From assembly GCA_049999805.1 (NCBI GenBank), contig JBNGIO010006279.1:436167-487814 (forward strand): 51,648 nt of DNA. The letters are read 5' to 3'. Under the pieces are notes generated by a model that worked only from the letters and a program-made list of their open reading frames with translations, was not told the DNA's origin and searched no databases. This stretch comes from Folioceros fuciformis (Eukaryota > Anthocerotophyta > Anthocerotopsida > Anthocerotales). The stretch's first letter is position 1; each line of letters opens with the position of its first letter. Made by a program: the position numbers and the translations under genes. Of this stretch, positions 10,038-21,580 are shown in pieces.

Positions 10038-12023
10038 ATGTCGTGCCACGCCCTGGCACTGCAGCCGGTGAACGGGAATGACATCCTGCTGCAATCGAGG
10101 GAATGGTTCCCCCCAGCGAGAGCTTCCAACGCCAGCACCACCTTCAGACGTGCTCGGGCAGTATACTCCGGCAGGGGCCAGTCCCTGGAGTCCTTGGAGG
10201 CGTTCGGGGTTGGGATGGGAGATGATGCAATCACGGCCTCCACAGGACAGGTGGTCTTAGGCAAGGAGGACAAGTACCGGGTGGTGTACCGGCTGGTGAG
10301 CGCCGTGTATGTGCTCGGGATCACCAGCGCAGATGACGAGAACAACAACGTGTTCGAGTGTGCTGCCACTGTCAACCAGGCCGTCAGTGTTCTGGTGGCT
10401 GCTTGCAAGGGGATCGATGTCACTGCGGACAAGCTCATGCGGAAGTATACGGAAGTGTACATGGCTCTGGATATGGTGTTGCACGGGGTCAGCACGGCCC
10501 GGCTTGGCACGATCTTGGCAACAATGCATGGGGAAGGTCTGCAGTCTGTTGTCACGGGTACTGATTTGGAGAACCGGGCTCGCGGTGCCAGCCAGTGGAG
10601 CCAGTTCAAGGGGCAGTCGGTTGCGCGGATCGCTAACATCGATGTGTTTGCTGCTGCTATGTTTGAGCTGCCGGAGGAAACCTTAGCTGCGGGAGACGAG
10701 GTGGCTGCGGCGCTAGGGCCTCCGTTGCACAGCGCTGGGGATGCGGCAGTTGTGCAGAAGCCTCCGGAGCCGAAGAAGCCAGTCTCGGAGGATCCGTTTG
10801 AGGCAAGCACAGCTCTGATTGATCCGCAGAACATTGCCGGGGATTTCCAGAAGAGCAAGGAAGCTCCTTCCGATCCGACGTTGGCTCTTGCTGGCCTTGA
10901 AGTGACGGCTACTATAGCTCCTGAGACTGCGGCTGAGTCTACGTATGTCGGATTGGAAGGTTTCGAAGGTGATTACGGGGGTGTTGATTTTGAGGCAGAG
11001 GACGATGGTTTCAGTGGACTGGGAGCTGCTTTCGAAGGATTGGATGGCGCATTTGGTGGAGGCTTGGACGTTTCGGAATACGACGGGGCTTTGAAGACTC
11101 CTTTAGATAAGGGACTGGCCGGTTTAGAGGAGTTGCAAGGTGGAGGTGGCAAGAAGGCTGACAGTGCGGTTGCTGAAAATGCCAAGTCAACTGCTGCACT
11201 AGGATTTCTTGCTGCTTCTGATGCCGCTGGTGGTGTGGAGCCTGTCGCGGCGGCTGGCCCTCCCCAGAAGGAGTCCTTAGTCGTCTCCCTTGCTGAAGAG
11301 TTTTTCGCAGTATTTGATGGCCTACAACTCGCCCGTGTTGGACTTCAGGGCACCTTGAAGGTCAAGACTCCATCTAGTGGGCAAGAAAGTGTGGAATTTT
11401 CTTTCAACCTCGAGGGTGCAGCGGGCATAAAGAAGGCCGTTTTAAAACATGAGTTTGCCAGCAACGTGGGGGAGGGGCTATACCATGTTCGGGTGCCTCC
11501 AGTGGACGGGCCAGTGACTGTCTTGAGGTATCGGCTAGAACCTCGGTTTACTCCAATTCCTCTGCGGGTTAGACTGGTCACCTCCAAGAGTAATACATCT
11601 ATTACCTTTCTCGTTCAGTACGTTGCCAACCCCTATTTGCCAGGAGTTCTGAAGGATGTAGCTTTTATCGCGTCTTTACCTTCCAGTCCAACGTTCGTCA
11701 AGATGTCGCCGCATGGTTATCTTGATCGGAAGGGGAAACAGGTGAAATGGATCATCCCTGAAATAAGCGCAGCTTCTCAAGGTCGGCTGCGGGCGCAGCT
11801 ACCAAGGGAGCTGGTAGGGGATCCTTATGACTTGGACTTTTCAGATGAGAAGGCTGAGAGGGAGAAAAATGAGGAAGCAGAAGCACCTAAGATAACAGTG
11901 AGGGTGGAGTTCAGTTATGGTGGACAAACTCTCTCAGGGATCGTCGTCAATCCTGTCGGGCACGCACCTGAGCTGGAATTGGAACACAGTTACAAAGTGG
12001 CCAAACTTCAAGTCCTTGAGTAG
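10038..12023 (+). CDS. TML: TPLATE complex muniscin-like protein TML
   Basis: An intact, intronless frame of 661 residues starting at ATG 10038 (MSCHALALQPVNGNDILLQ). The N-terminus, with NDILLQSREWFPPARA, SGQVVLG, YRVVYRLV and NQAVSV, matches the plant protein TML as I remember it. TML is the muniscin-like subunit of the TPLATE adaptor complex, which acts in clathrin-mediated endocytosis at the plasma membrane. Residues about 1-210 form the longin-like region. An acidic, glycine- and alanine-rich linker spans about 215-405, and a mu-homology domain (VFDGLQLARVGLQGTLKVK onward) fills the rest. The length is close to that of Arabidopsis TML. The gene converges on the mitochondrial KAS gene, with only 322 bases between the stop codons and nothing else recognisable there. 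The lack of introns is notable beside the 14-exon neighbour. Confidence 0.9.
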   Translation: MSCHALALQPVNGNDILLQSREWFPPARASNASTTFRRARAVYSGRGQSLESLEAFGVGMGDDAITASTGQVVLGKEDKYRVVYRLVSAVYVLGITSADDENNNVFECAATVNQAVSVLVAACKGIDVTADKLMRKYTEVYMALDMVLHGVSTARLGTILATMHGEGLQSVVTGTDLENRARGASQWSQFKGQSVARIANIDVFAAAMFELPEETLAAGDEVAAALGPPLHSAGDAAVVQKPPEPKKPVSEDPFEASTALIDPQNIAGDFQKSKEAPSDPTLALAGLEVTATIAPETAAESTYVGLEGFEGDYGGVDFEAEDDGFSGLGAAFEGLDGAFGGGLDVSEYDGALKTPLDKGLAGLEELQGGGGKKADSAVAENAKSTAALGFLAASDAAGGVEPVAAAGPPQKESLVVSLAEEFFAVFDGLQLARVGLQGTLKVKTPSSGQESVEFSFNLEGAAGIKKAVLKHEFASNVGEGLYHVRVPPVDGPVTVLRYRLEPRFTPIPLRVRLVTSKSNTSITFLVQYVANPYLPGVLKDVAFIASLPSSPTFVKMSPHGYLDRKGKQVKWIIPEISAASQGRLRAQLPRELVGDPYDLDFSDEKAEREKNEEAEAPKITVRVEFSYGGQTLSGIVVNPVGHAPELELEHSYKVAKLQVLE

Positions 12024-12345
12024 ATCTGGAGGTTTCAAGGTGTCGTGCACGCGTTTGTTTGCACCTTTCCTGGTGCGGCGCCATTGGTGGTGATAGCCAG
12101 CATTCATTCTGGGCGACGTATGGTTCTTGTACATAGCATATCATTCTTCCCTGTGGGTCATATTTGGTTGAGAGGGATACGTATCATCGTATTTTTCTTG
12201 GCACTCACAAGTTCGTCCATGTCATGAGTCATTTTCTCTTATTGAAATGTTTAGGGTACAAGCTTCTCCGCTGGAGACGGAAGGGATGATCATGTATCAT
12301 GATCGATGAAATTCTGCTCAATCCATGGATGGATGGAGTAGAAGC

Positions 12346-15030
12346 TTATGACTCAGGCGGAGTCGAGAAAACCAAAGAGGCATTGGTACCACCAAATCCA
12401 AATGAATTTGTGAGTACTACTTGTATGGACATCTCCTTGGGAGAAGACAGAGGAGAGAATCTTTCCCGGAACAAAGCGTCTGGCTTGTCCAAGTTCAACG
12501 TCGGTGGCGCTACTCCCTGCCAACCATTTTCCCGAGTCAACGGGTCTGCGAAACATTCAAAAACTTTCTGCCATGCGAGAGTCAGGCTATGGCTTACGTG
12601 ATGTAGGGCAAGCACAGAGAAGATTGCCTCCACGGCACCAGCTGCTCCCAGCAGATGACCAGTGGCACCCTGTTGCAAAGATCCAACTCAGGGTATATGA
12701 AACTTGGATGCATGAGGCAAAGGCAAACCTAGAGCGGGATATTCCATTCGTTGTCCTAGAACTGTTGTGGAACCTTTGTCGAGGAAAACGCGAAGTTTTC
12801 GCTGAATACGGTATCTTTGAATACTGTCTCAATCGCTCTTGCTTCCACTGCGTCACCTGGTGCACGGTTGTGACAAGTCAAGCCATGCACGACGTTTAAA
12901 ACCCACGTGGAGTGTGTTCAACGCTACACTATGACCTAGTACCCAGTGGAGTGGAGGTAGCGTGCGCGTTGACGTAGTCCACGTCCTTCGCCTCTACACC
13001 TGACTGGCAAAACATGGAAACCATTAAACTGACATTCACACGCTTTCCAGAGGGGTGGATCTTATGCGCTGCAAACCTGTTTCAAAGCACGCGTCATGGA
13101 CAGTGTGGCTCCTCTCCCTTCGCTAGAAGGTTGCGTAATGTGGTACGCATCCCCTACCACCAGTATAAAAAAAGAGTCGGCCAAATTTGCACTTGCTTTC
13201 CTTTGCCAAGGAGGAGCATAATTCGCTTTGACACCCACCTGACATTCCGTAGCCTCGCACCTCAGCATAAATCTTAGCCCCTCTTTGTCTAGCATGTTCA
13301 AGCTCCTGGTTCATGCGAAACTCTGGAAATCAGTTCAGTAGGTCATCTGACTTACGTCCACGGTATAAGGAGTGCAGATGCTAATTCAGGTTGAGAGCCC
13401 CTGCTTTTCACCTCTAGCACCATGATGCCTGCTCCTTCGCCCATTCTGTACAAAGAAATTGAAGGCTCGCTGAAAATGACGCCATGGATGGGCCCAAGGA
13501 CTGACCAAGAGGCATAGTGGGAGGGGAGAAAGAGTTCTGTTACACGAAACCGTCGCGATCCTGGTCGAATGGCCGAGATGCTCGTTCTGGTTCTCTGTTG
13601 AAGTTTGTACTCAACGCTCGAGCTCTGCGATCCAAACCATGAATCAGCCAAAAGAACGACTGCAGTTGCAGGAACGATGAAGCAGTGTTGCATGCAACAA
13701 CTGACGGACCTGCAAAAACCAGCAATCGAAAGAGCGTCAACGCTTGATTCGGTTCCACCTGCCACCATAACGTCGGCATCCCCAAATCGTATCATACGAG
13801 ATGCGTCCCCTATCGAGTGAGCTCCACTCGCACAAGCTGTGACAGCTGCATGATTGGGACCCTGGCACAGTAAAGCGTCAGTGAGCCAGTCAGTCAGCCG
13901 GTCAATTCAGTCCTAGAAACATGGCTTCTGCCCTGCCATGAAACAACGCTGGCATTTGCTGCTGAATATTGAAATGGCTCGAGACGAAGCGAAGCACCTG
14001 GAACCCATACTTGATGCTGACATGACCTGCTGCCATGTTGATAAGAACACGGGGGATAAAATATGGACTAATTCGGCGAATTTTCTGCACCATCCAAGCA
14101 GATGCGATGCAGATGAGGTCCATGTGACACCATGGATACAACTGCCAACAGCCGCGCATATCATTTCCCGAACCTCCGTTGCAATGAGTCCCGCAGCTTC
14201 GACCATGTCACTGATGCAGCCAATTCCTCCTCCAATAGCAACACCCTGCACCAAAGCGTATGTTGAGCCTCGAGACGAGAGCAGGAACAAACAACAGACG
14301 CCACACCCTCACCGTTGTCTCAGTCCCCTCTGCATCGGGCTGGACCCAATTCGCATCCACCAGCGCTTCCTCGGCGGCACAAAGAGCATAGGCAATGAAG
14401 GGCGCAATTCTCTTGTCCTGCTACACAACGAAAAGTGAGCACTACAGCCGACGTAACCACTCCATTCGCGCCATCCATTCATCCTTGCGGCAAGGCCAAT
14501 CTCCCGTAACCTGAGGCTGAAGCCATCTGGAGCCGTCAAACTCCCCGTAGCCCGACCCATGTGGCACAGCCGCCACGACTTGAGACGGCAGCTGATCCCA
14601 GGTGTGCTGCACAAGGGACGCATTCGCCCCATTCAACTTCAGGTCCTCCATGGTTAGAGCTCGCACTCCACTCCCACCAGCCAGCAGCCGTTTCCATGCC
14701 GCTTCCACCCCAGTTCCCAACGGAGTCACGAGCCCCAACCCTGCCCACAGCCCGTACAAGAACTCGTGCTGTAAAATCCCTCCCTCTCCCACCTGCCACT
14801 CCCCGCACAATTCTTGCAGGCTCGAAAGCTCGTGTCCTTGGCACAGGAAGCGGAATGCGCCATCAACAGACCACCGTCACTTCCTCTGACTGACCTGTGA
14901 CAACCACCCGACGCGGAGGCAGATGAGGCGGGGCCCCAAACCCAACCCCCCTGCCGCTGACGCTGCCGCTGCCGGAAGCCAAGCCCCTCCTCCACCACGC
15001 TCGCAATCCCTTGCTGTGCAGCCTCCCCAT
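12346..15030 (-). CDS. mtKAS: Mitochondrial 3-oxoacyl-ACP synthase (beta-ketoacyl synthase)
   Basis: This condensing enzyme of mitochondrial type II fatty acid synthesis feeds lipoic acid production. I derive 14 exons: 15030-14895, 14740-14511, 14417-14313, 14245-14174, 14084-13998, 13861-13710, 13624-13544, 13445-13412, 13305-13239, 13153-13077, 13003-12943, 12856-12774, 12669-12598 and 12516-12346. All have GT/AG borders and compatible phases, giving 475 residues. The start [16 protein letters not shown] is a typical mitochondrial presequence. RRVVVTG spans into GLVTPLG across intron 1. The catalytic Cys (TACASGAH), His (NAHATSTP) and His (GATGHLLGA) and the final FGFGGTNAS are present. The start codon lies two bases from an assembly gap, so the leader is uncertain. 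Introns are 67-154 bases. Confidence 0.93.
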
Positions 15031-15032
15031 TT

Positions 15033-15132
15033 NNNNNNNNNNNNNNNNNNNNNNNNNNNNNNNNNNNNNNNNNNNNNNNNNNNNNNNNNNNNNNNNNNNN
15101 NNNNNNNNNNNNNNNNNNNNNNNNNNNNNNNN
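15033..15132. other. Assembly gap of exactly 100 N
   Basis: A placeholder gap. The bases on both sides are the same: CCCCATTT ends the left side and CCCCCATTT begins the right side. The true gap may therefore be zero or a small overlap. Confidence 0.95.
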
Positions 15133-17299
15133 CCCCCATTTCCCCCGGTCCCGTCCCGTCCCGGCGTCACGCCCCGATTCCGCCCCAGGGGTGGGTTTAA
15201 GCCACCCAAGCCGAGGCAAGGCAAGCCAGGGTTTAGGGCTCGAAACCCCGAATTCGGACCTGACTCGAGTCATCAGTCTTTCACCGGGTCTGAACCAGTC
15301 GTGAGTCGCAACCCTCGATCCTCCATCTCCCGACCACCTCATGAGCAACAGTCCCCAACCATCCTCTTCCCCGCTACCGGCCCCGCACACCACGTTTTCT
15401 CCAAACTAAACGAGGCCGCGGAACTCTCACCGACTCCGACTTCCTCCGAGCCACACCTCTCCCTGTCCCGCGCCGTCGCACACGTCTCTCGCGCTTCACT
15501 TCACTGACGCCGCATCGCATCACATCACATCACATCACATCACATCACCTCCGTTCCGTCCATTCCACCGCACCATCCCACTCACACACCCCGTGGCACA
15601 GCTTCCTGCATGGCCGCCACAAGCCTCCGTAATGCACTCCAACGCTCGCCGTGACAGCATCTCATCATCATCATCAAGCCAGTAATGAGACCCCACTAAC
15701 ACTCACACTCATTCTCGCTGGGATTCGCATCCTGCTGGACTGGCATGCACAAACGCCACGGCCACGGCAACGGCAACACCACCGGGCACACCCGCCGACG
15801 CTGTGTGCCAGACGGAAGTACAGTCCAATGCTGCAGTGCAGCTGGCCAGCAAGCCCCAGCCGCACCAAGAGCGCAGCAATCGGGCAGGGCCCAGAAAGTT
15901 CCACGACGCCACCATCCTAGCCCCAGCTCCCAGCTCCCAGCTCCCAGCTCCCAGCTCCGGTCGTCCTGGCCGAAAGAAAAGCAAGTCATCCAAGGAAGAA
16001 AAGCCTCCAGCTCCCGGCAAAGTCGCGGACCATGCCATGGCCGGCGCATGCCATGGCCGGCGCATGCATCCATCGTCATGGTCCTCCTCCCCGTCCGGTT
16101 TCCTGGCCCGATCTTTCCTTCTCCATCTTTCCGGAGATCCCGTCTTTCCGGCCCTTCCTTCCCGCATCTTTCCCAGCCCTTCCGACACGGGACTGCTCTC
16201 CTCCGCGTGGGGCCTCAATTATTTTCCCGTGAGACCACAGCGGGTGGTGGAGAATAGCACGTGACGGGCGTCGGCCCATTGGCCCAGCCTGCATTATGCG
16301 GGCCTGGCCTGCCGGGGACCATTCGATGGGACATAATACAGACACACACAGACGTCACTGCCCCAAAAACTCCCCTCCTTCCGCTCTCTTTCCACTCACG
16401 TGCACTCCCTTCTTTTCACCCTCCGGACTCTCCATTATTTCTTCACCCTCACATCCTCCACTCCATACCCTATTTCTATATTCCCGCCCCTTTTATCATT
16501 ATCATATAACTCTAACCATTACTCTTCATCCATTACATACCATTTACAAAATTCGTACACCAATACCAATACCAACACCAACACCAACACCAACACCAAC
16601 ACATTAATTAACATAAAATTCTCACCCTACAGGATCCATCTTCCCCTATAGTACACGCAAGAATCTCCATCTCCATACCCAGCTTTTCATCAACAACAAA
16701 CATATAGAATCTCCATCCCAGCTTTTCTAATCTTCCAATGAACAAGAGGAAACCTATTGAATGTGCACATAGCTCAAGCTCAAGCTCAAGCTCAAGCTCA
16801 AGCCGTCCTCTTCTTCCCTTTGTTCTTGCTCAAATTGAAAACAGTTGTGAAGGAAGGAAGGTGGGAAGGCATTCGTCTTCTTCCCTTTGTTCTTGTTCAA
16901 ATTAAAAACTGTTGTAAAGGAAGGAAGGAGGGAAGGCAAGAATGAATGAATGACTGTGCGAAGTTAGTTGTAGTTGGAGACATTTCTTGGGTCTTTGTTA
17001 TGTGCCGGCCTTGGGTCTCGGTAGTTGTGTTTGCAGCCGAGGAGAAGGCTTGAACTGGGATGCATTTATGTATGTATGTATGTATGCGCGGCGTAGTGAA
17101 GGAGGTACGAATGTACGCGGTGTGAATCGAAGTTGCCGGTGTCGATGTTGATAGTCGAGAGAGCACGTGGCCATTTGTATACCAGGCCAGGCGGGGGCGC
17201 GGTTAGAGAGGTTGATTAGAGAGAGAGGCAGCTGTGGTGAGGTTAAAGTTGACTAGGGTCAAGGGGCAGGCTGGCCGCGGCTAATATATCCCGCTCCAT
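15133..17299. other. GC-rich leader/promoter region of mtKAS and upstream region of TAT, with many simple repeats
   Basis: No convincing gene. The left part is the 5' flank of mtKAS (-) and the right part the 5' flank of tyrosine aminotransferase (+). Simple repeats are: CATCA pentamers (15511-15549), CAGCTCC heptamers (15921-15958), a doubled CATGCCATGGCCGGCG (16031-16066), ACCAAC hexamers (16558-16603), CTCAAG hexamers (16771-16803), two copies of a 70-base CT/GA-rich unit (16803-16941) and ATGT tetramers (17068-17086). TAATATAT at 17283 could be a TATA box for the downstream gene. Confidence 0.6.
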
Positions 17300-17368
17300 A
17301 TGGCCGAGATCGTCAAGCTCTTTTTCTCTCCGGCGCTGGCTGCTCCTGGCCTGGCTGCAGCTTTGTGA
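17300..17368 (+). other. Possible upstream ORF (22 codons) before TAT
   Basis: ATG GCC GAG ... TTG TGA, in good start context, lies 195 bases before the main start codon and just downstream of a TATA-like stretch. Whether it is inside the transcript depends on the true transcription start, which cannot be seen here. Confidence 0.25.
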
Positions 17369-17563
17369 GTGAGGGTCGGAAGGGGCTGGTTCTCCTCTGC
17401 CTCACAGCCTCGCCTCGCCTCGGACGGTCGTGCGCCGTGCGGCATTCTCGATTCCCGCCCGGAGCTGCGCATATCTGCCAGCCTTGCGCTTCTCCTCCGG
17501 CGCCTTCTGCGCTCCGAGCCTTTTTGTTCGCAAATTGCTGTGGGTGTGACTGGCCAGGCGGAG

Positions 17564-19719
17564 ATGGCTTCGGTGCTGAACCAGAAGCGGCAGACGGAGA
17601 TCGTGCATGGAAGTGGGGTGGAAGGCGGCGGGGGCGGGATGGCCGTCTCCAAGATGATGATCAAGCCTGTGGTTGAGAAGTTTCCGGTCGGGAGGAAGCC
17701 GGCCGGGAAGACTGTGGACAAGGAGTGGAATGTGCGGCCCCGGATGGCGGCTTTGGAGAGCCGGAACCCGATTCGGGATATTGTGGAATCGAAGCTCAAG
17801 GTTCGGAGCTGGATTGACCTCTGGAAGGTGTTGGGGAGGGGTGTGAGAGTGTGTGGAGGTGTTCTACGGTTTGTGGAGGTGTCTTCGTTCTTGCATGTGT
17901 CGTGATCCTGTGTGTCTTACTTTTCTGTGCTGTCTGCCTGCTTTTGCGCCGTGCAGCCGAACCCGAATTTGGGGAAGAAGCCCATTTCTTTGGCGCAAGG
18001 GGATCCCACGGTGTACGGACACCTCAAGGTGCCGGAATCGGCTTGCGCTGCCCTGGCTGAGGGGGCTATGAGCTACAAGTATAATGGTTACGCTCACTCC
18101 GCTGGGATTTTGGAGTGCCGGAGGTAAGACTTCGGCGTTGCCGACCGACGCTGGTGCTAGTGTTTGTCGTTGGCCGACTGTGGGACGGGTTTGCTCATGG
18201 CGTGTGGTGGTGCTCGTCTTGGTGCTGGTGCAGTGCTGTGGCTGACTTCCACTCGGAGCACCTCCCCTTCGAGCTTACCGCAGAGGACGTCGGCATTGTT
18301 GTGGGATGCTCGCAAGCGATCGAGTTCTCGATCGCCTGCCTCGCGGCGGAAGGGAGCAACATGTTGGTCCCCAGGCCCGGGTTCCCGATTTACGACACCT
18401 TCTGTAGATACTACGGTGTCGAAGTTAGATTTTACGACCTTCTGCCTGAGAGGGGTTGGGAGGTGGACCTCGAGCAGGTTGCGGAGCTGGCGGACGATGA
18501 TACGGCGGCCATGATATTGTGCAACCCGAGCAACCCGTGTGGGACGTCCTTCAGTTATCAGCACCTGGCCGAGGTCTGCTCTCTGTTTCTACGCTTTCCC
18601 AAGATTTCCTCATATTTGTCGTTTTCGACTGCCGCTTCATGCTCCCGCCTCTCATGTGGCTGGCCTGGCACACTGCAGATCGCCGCTGCGTGCGAGAAGT
18701 TGAAACTGCCTATAATATCTGACGAGATTTACGAGCACATGCTGTTTGGGGAAAAAAAATTCACTCCTATGGCCACTTTTTCATTGCAAGTGCCAGTGTT
18801 GACTGTCGGAGGAATTTCCAAAAGGTGGTTGGCCCCAGGGTGGCGGTTGGGATGGGTTCTCATCTGTGACCCATGCAGCATCCTCGAGACGAGTGGGGTA
18901 AGAACCTGCCTCAGCCGCGCCTCTCGTGATTACCTGCTTGTGATTCTCTCGCCACGGAGGATCTCAAATTTCCTCGGTTTTTGCGTTCAGGTTGTGGAGG
19001 CCCTCAAGAGAATCATGCAGATGACTATCGGAACCTCTGTTCTCGTTCAGGTAAATTTCTTTCGTTTGCCTCTCTCGTTCTATCTCTTCTGTTCTTCCGA
19101 TTGAATGCTGAGTTGTTGAACAATGTCCCTGTGCAGGCTGCGGTACCGGCCATGCTGCAAAATACTACTGCCGAATTCTACAAGAAAACTATGAAGACTC
19201 TTGAGGACGGCTGCGACTGCTGCTACAGGCGCATCCAAGGAATTGTAGGATTGGATGTGCCGACAAAGCCCGATGGCGCCATGTACATGATGGTGAGTGC
19301 TTCCTCCCTTGACTAGTTATTATTTGCAATCCTTCGTGGCGTTTCGGTTCGTCAGGGTTGAGAATTTTGTGAAGTCATGATGCATATCGAGCCCGTGAAC
19401 TCTTGCCAGGCCAAGGTGGACCCTAGTGCTTTTAAAGATATTTCGGATGATACCGTGTTCGCCGAGAAACTCGTGAAGGAGGAGAATATCGTTGTGCTGC
19501 CAGGTAGGTTGCGCTGCCTACCTAGTGAAATCAGTGTTTGAACGATATGTAGGCACGAGTTTCTTCACTCAGCGAATGACTTGAATGCTTTGTGCAGGCT
19601 CTGCTTTCGGTATTCACAACTGGGTACGTCTGGTTTTTGCGATACCTGTATATATGCTTGAGGAGGCGTTTGACAGGATAGAGGCGTTTTGTCTTCGACA
19701 CGCAGCCGTCCCAAATTAG
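17564..19719 (+). CDS. TAT: Tyrosine aminotransferase
   Basis: This PLP enzyme of fold type I converts tyrosine plus 2-oxoglutarate to 4-hydroxyphenylpyruvate plus glutamate. It feeds tocopherol and plastoquinone synthesis, tyrosine breakdown and, in hornworts, rosmarinic acid. I derive eight exons: 17564-17800, 17957-18123, 18234-18573, 18679-18897, 18991-19050, 19137-19292, 19410-19503 and 19598-19719, giving 464 residues. Visible signatures are PISLAQGDPTVYG, YKYNGYAHSAGI, CNPSNPCGTS, SDEIYEHMLFG, the PLP lysine in GGISKRWLAPGWRLGW (exon 4) and the end SAFGIHNWVRLVFA. An N-terminal extension of about 40 residues precedes the conserved part. Introns are 86-156 bases. TAT or a close class I aminotransferase is certain; the substrate is inferred from overall resemblance. 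Confidence 0.9.
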
Positions 19720-20589
19720 CGGACTGCAATTGAGATCTTACATGCTCATAAATTTGCAGCCATGTGAGGCTATATTTTTTGTGCTAGTTCTGAGTTCTCC
19801 CAAGGCTTGGCTCCTTCCTGGACGAGGAGTCTTTTTCCTCATTTCCCTCCCATTGGATCAGACAACCATCTCTGTAGTGAGTTCGTTAGAAGCAGCCCAA
19901 GCGGACAATGCGACGAGACTGTCGCTGACAAGAGTTTTTTTGGCATATACTCGACAACGCGCGAAGTTGTCAAGGTTGAAGTGTCCTTGGGAAATTTACC
20001 ACAGATCATAACAAGGAGGAGCAACACAGTTGATAGTCATGGTGTTGCTAGTCAAATTTGCTCTTTCTTTCGTTGTACAAAAATATTTTTCCGTTGTAAA
20101 CGGCTCTGAATGGAGAAGCAAACCAAATGAAAGTTTTCGCTAATGTAACTTAGCTCGGCTTTTGCAAAGCAGCACAATACATGTCTACAGCCAACTGTAG
20201 TACCCATTTCGACCTTACTTCCTTAGCACCCATATCAGTAGCACCGAAGTTTTACCCAACGATCTTCACCTCGTACGTCCCTTTGACCACCTTCATAGAT
20301 CAGTTGCTATCCGAATGCTACACCGTCGATCATTCAGTGCAGGACCGAGAACGTAGAAACGATATCTCATAAATCTCGCCTTGGGATAAGGAACCGAAGC
20401 AGAGCTTCCTACCATTCTGCTTTGCAAGGCGTTTCACAATGCACCGAAGAGATCAACGGTCATTGTTAACCTCACGCTTGAAGAAGGAGACAGAACACAA
20501 GCCTAGAGCAACTCAGAGGAAAGCATTGGTACAGAAATGGATCAAAGCACTTGGATTTCAGAGCTCATCCAAAGGAGACGATGTAGGCT
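19720..20589. other. Convergent intergenic region between TAT and the myristoylated-protein gene
   Basis: No gene seen. It should contain both 3' untranslated regions. Confidence 0.4.
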
Positions 20590-21580
20590 CTATTTCACCT
20601 TTTTCAGACTTAAAGCTGGGATCCGCAAATTCATGGCAATATCCTCAGGTGAAAGTACGTGGGAACAGACAAAACCAACCAGAAATGCAAGACTAGGGTC
20701 GGACCCGCTTTTGCTGGTCAGCACAACCTTCTTTTCACCCAGCCAGCCAAATGCGGGTGTTACTAGGCAGTTGAACATAGGGCAGTCGTAGGACAGGAGT
20801 TCTGGGGATCCACCCAGGATTGCATCCAGACATATGGGGTACCGCAGGCCGTGTTTGTCTCTGAACACATATCGAACCTCCTGAATCTCTTTTCTTGGCT
20901 GGACAAAGTTCTTACCCGGCCCTCCAACCTTCTGTACCACCCACCCTTTGCTCCACACATCCAACACCCCCAAAGGTTCTTCCATGTAACGGTCTCTGTA
21001 AAACCCAATCCGAATAGAGAATTCCCACTCCCTCCGTTTCCAATACAGCATGGGTATAGAGTAGCTGTCACCCGATATGGGTGAGTCGGACCAGTATATT
21101 TCTGACTTCACATCAGGGGAGATGCCGTACTCCTCGTGTCCTGAGCTCTGATAGGACTGGTTCTTCTGATAAGCTGGAAGGTGACACCAGCAGATCACAT
21201 CACCTTCTTCGGAAAAGGGTGGTCGCCTGGAATCCAAAGATTTTTTTTTTTTTGAAAACGGAGTTAGCACCCCTCAGAGCCAGTACAGTAATGCAGCCTT
21301 GAGAAACAGCAGTGCTCAGTTTTGAAAGCTACACGACCGAGGGAAGAAGTTACCAGAAATTCTCAAGGACAAAATAGGACTCGTTCTCTCCTGAAGGTGT
21401 GCCTCTGACGTGCAGAAACAGCCAGAGAGGTGCATTCTCGTCAGCACCTTGGAAAACGTTATAGTTGTTCGACATCACAGAATTTTTCGTGCAAGTGAAC
21501 GTCGATGGACCAGACGGATCCGGCAGCAGAGTGGTCGGCCTTGGGGTGATGTAGTCACTGGAAGACCAGCAATTTCCCAT
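20590..21580 (-). CDS. Unidentified protein with N-myristoylation signal
   Basis: I do not recognise this gene. Two exons, 21580-21354 and 21226-20590, join in frame across a 127-base intron (GTAACT...TTCCAG) to give 287 residues. The start MGNCWSSSD has Gly2 and Cys4, a classical signal for N-myristoylation followed by palmitoylation, so the product is probably bound to the cytosolic face of a membrane. The body is a tryptophan- and tyrosine-rich globular domain without membrane segments: NVFQGADENAPLWLFLHV, MLYWKRREWEFSIRIGFYRD, LGVLDVWSKGW, and near the end SDPSLAFLVGFVCSHVLSPEDI. The last block reminds me faintly of tubby/scramblase-like (LURP-one-related) domains, but I would not name it on that. 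Intact frame, correct phases and the N-terminal signal argue for a real gene. Confidence 0.7.

Noticed and set aside
10038-12023. First impression of TML as ribophorin II or another ER protein
   Set aside because: The N-terminal block NDILLQSREWFPPARA and the C-terminal mu-homology domain fit TML. There is no signal peptide or membrane segment.
14923-15507. Long plus-strand open frame running through the assembly gap
   Set aside because: It is open only because the unknown bases were read as coding. The region is exon 1 and the leader of mtKAS on the other strand.
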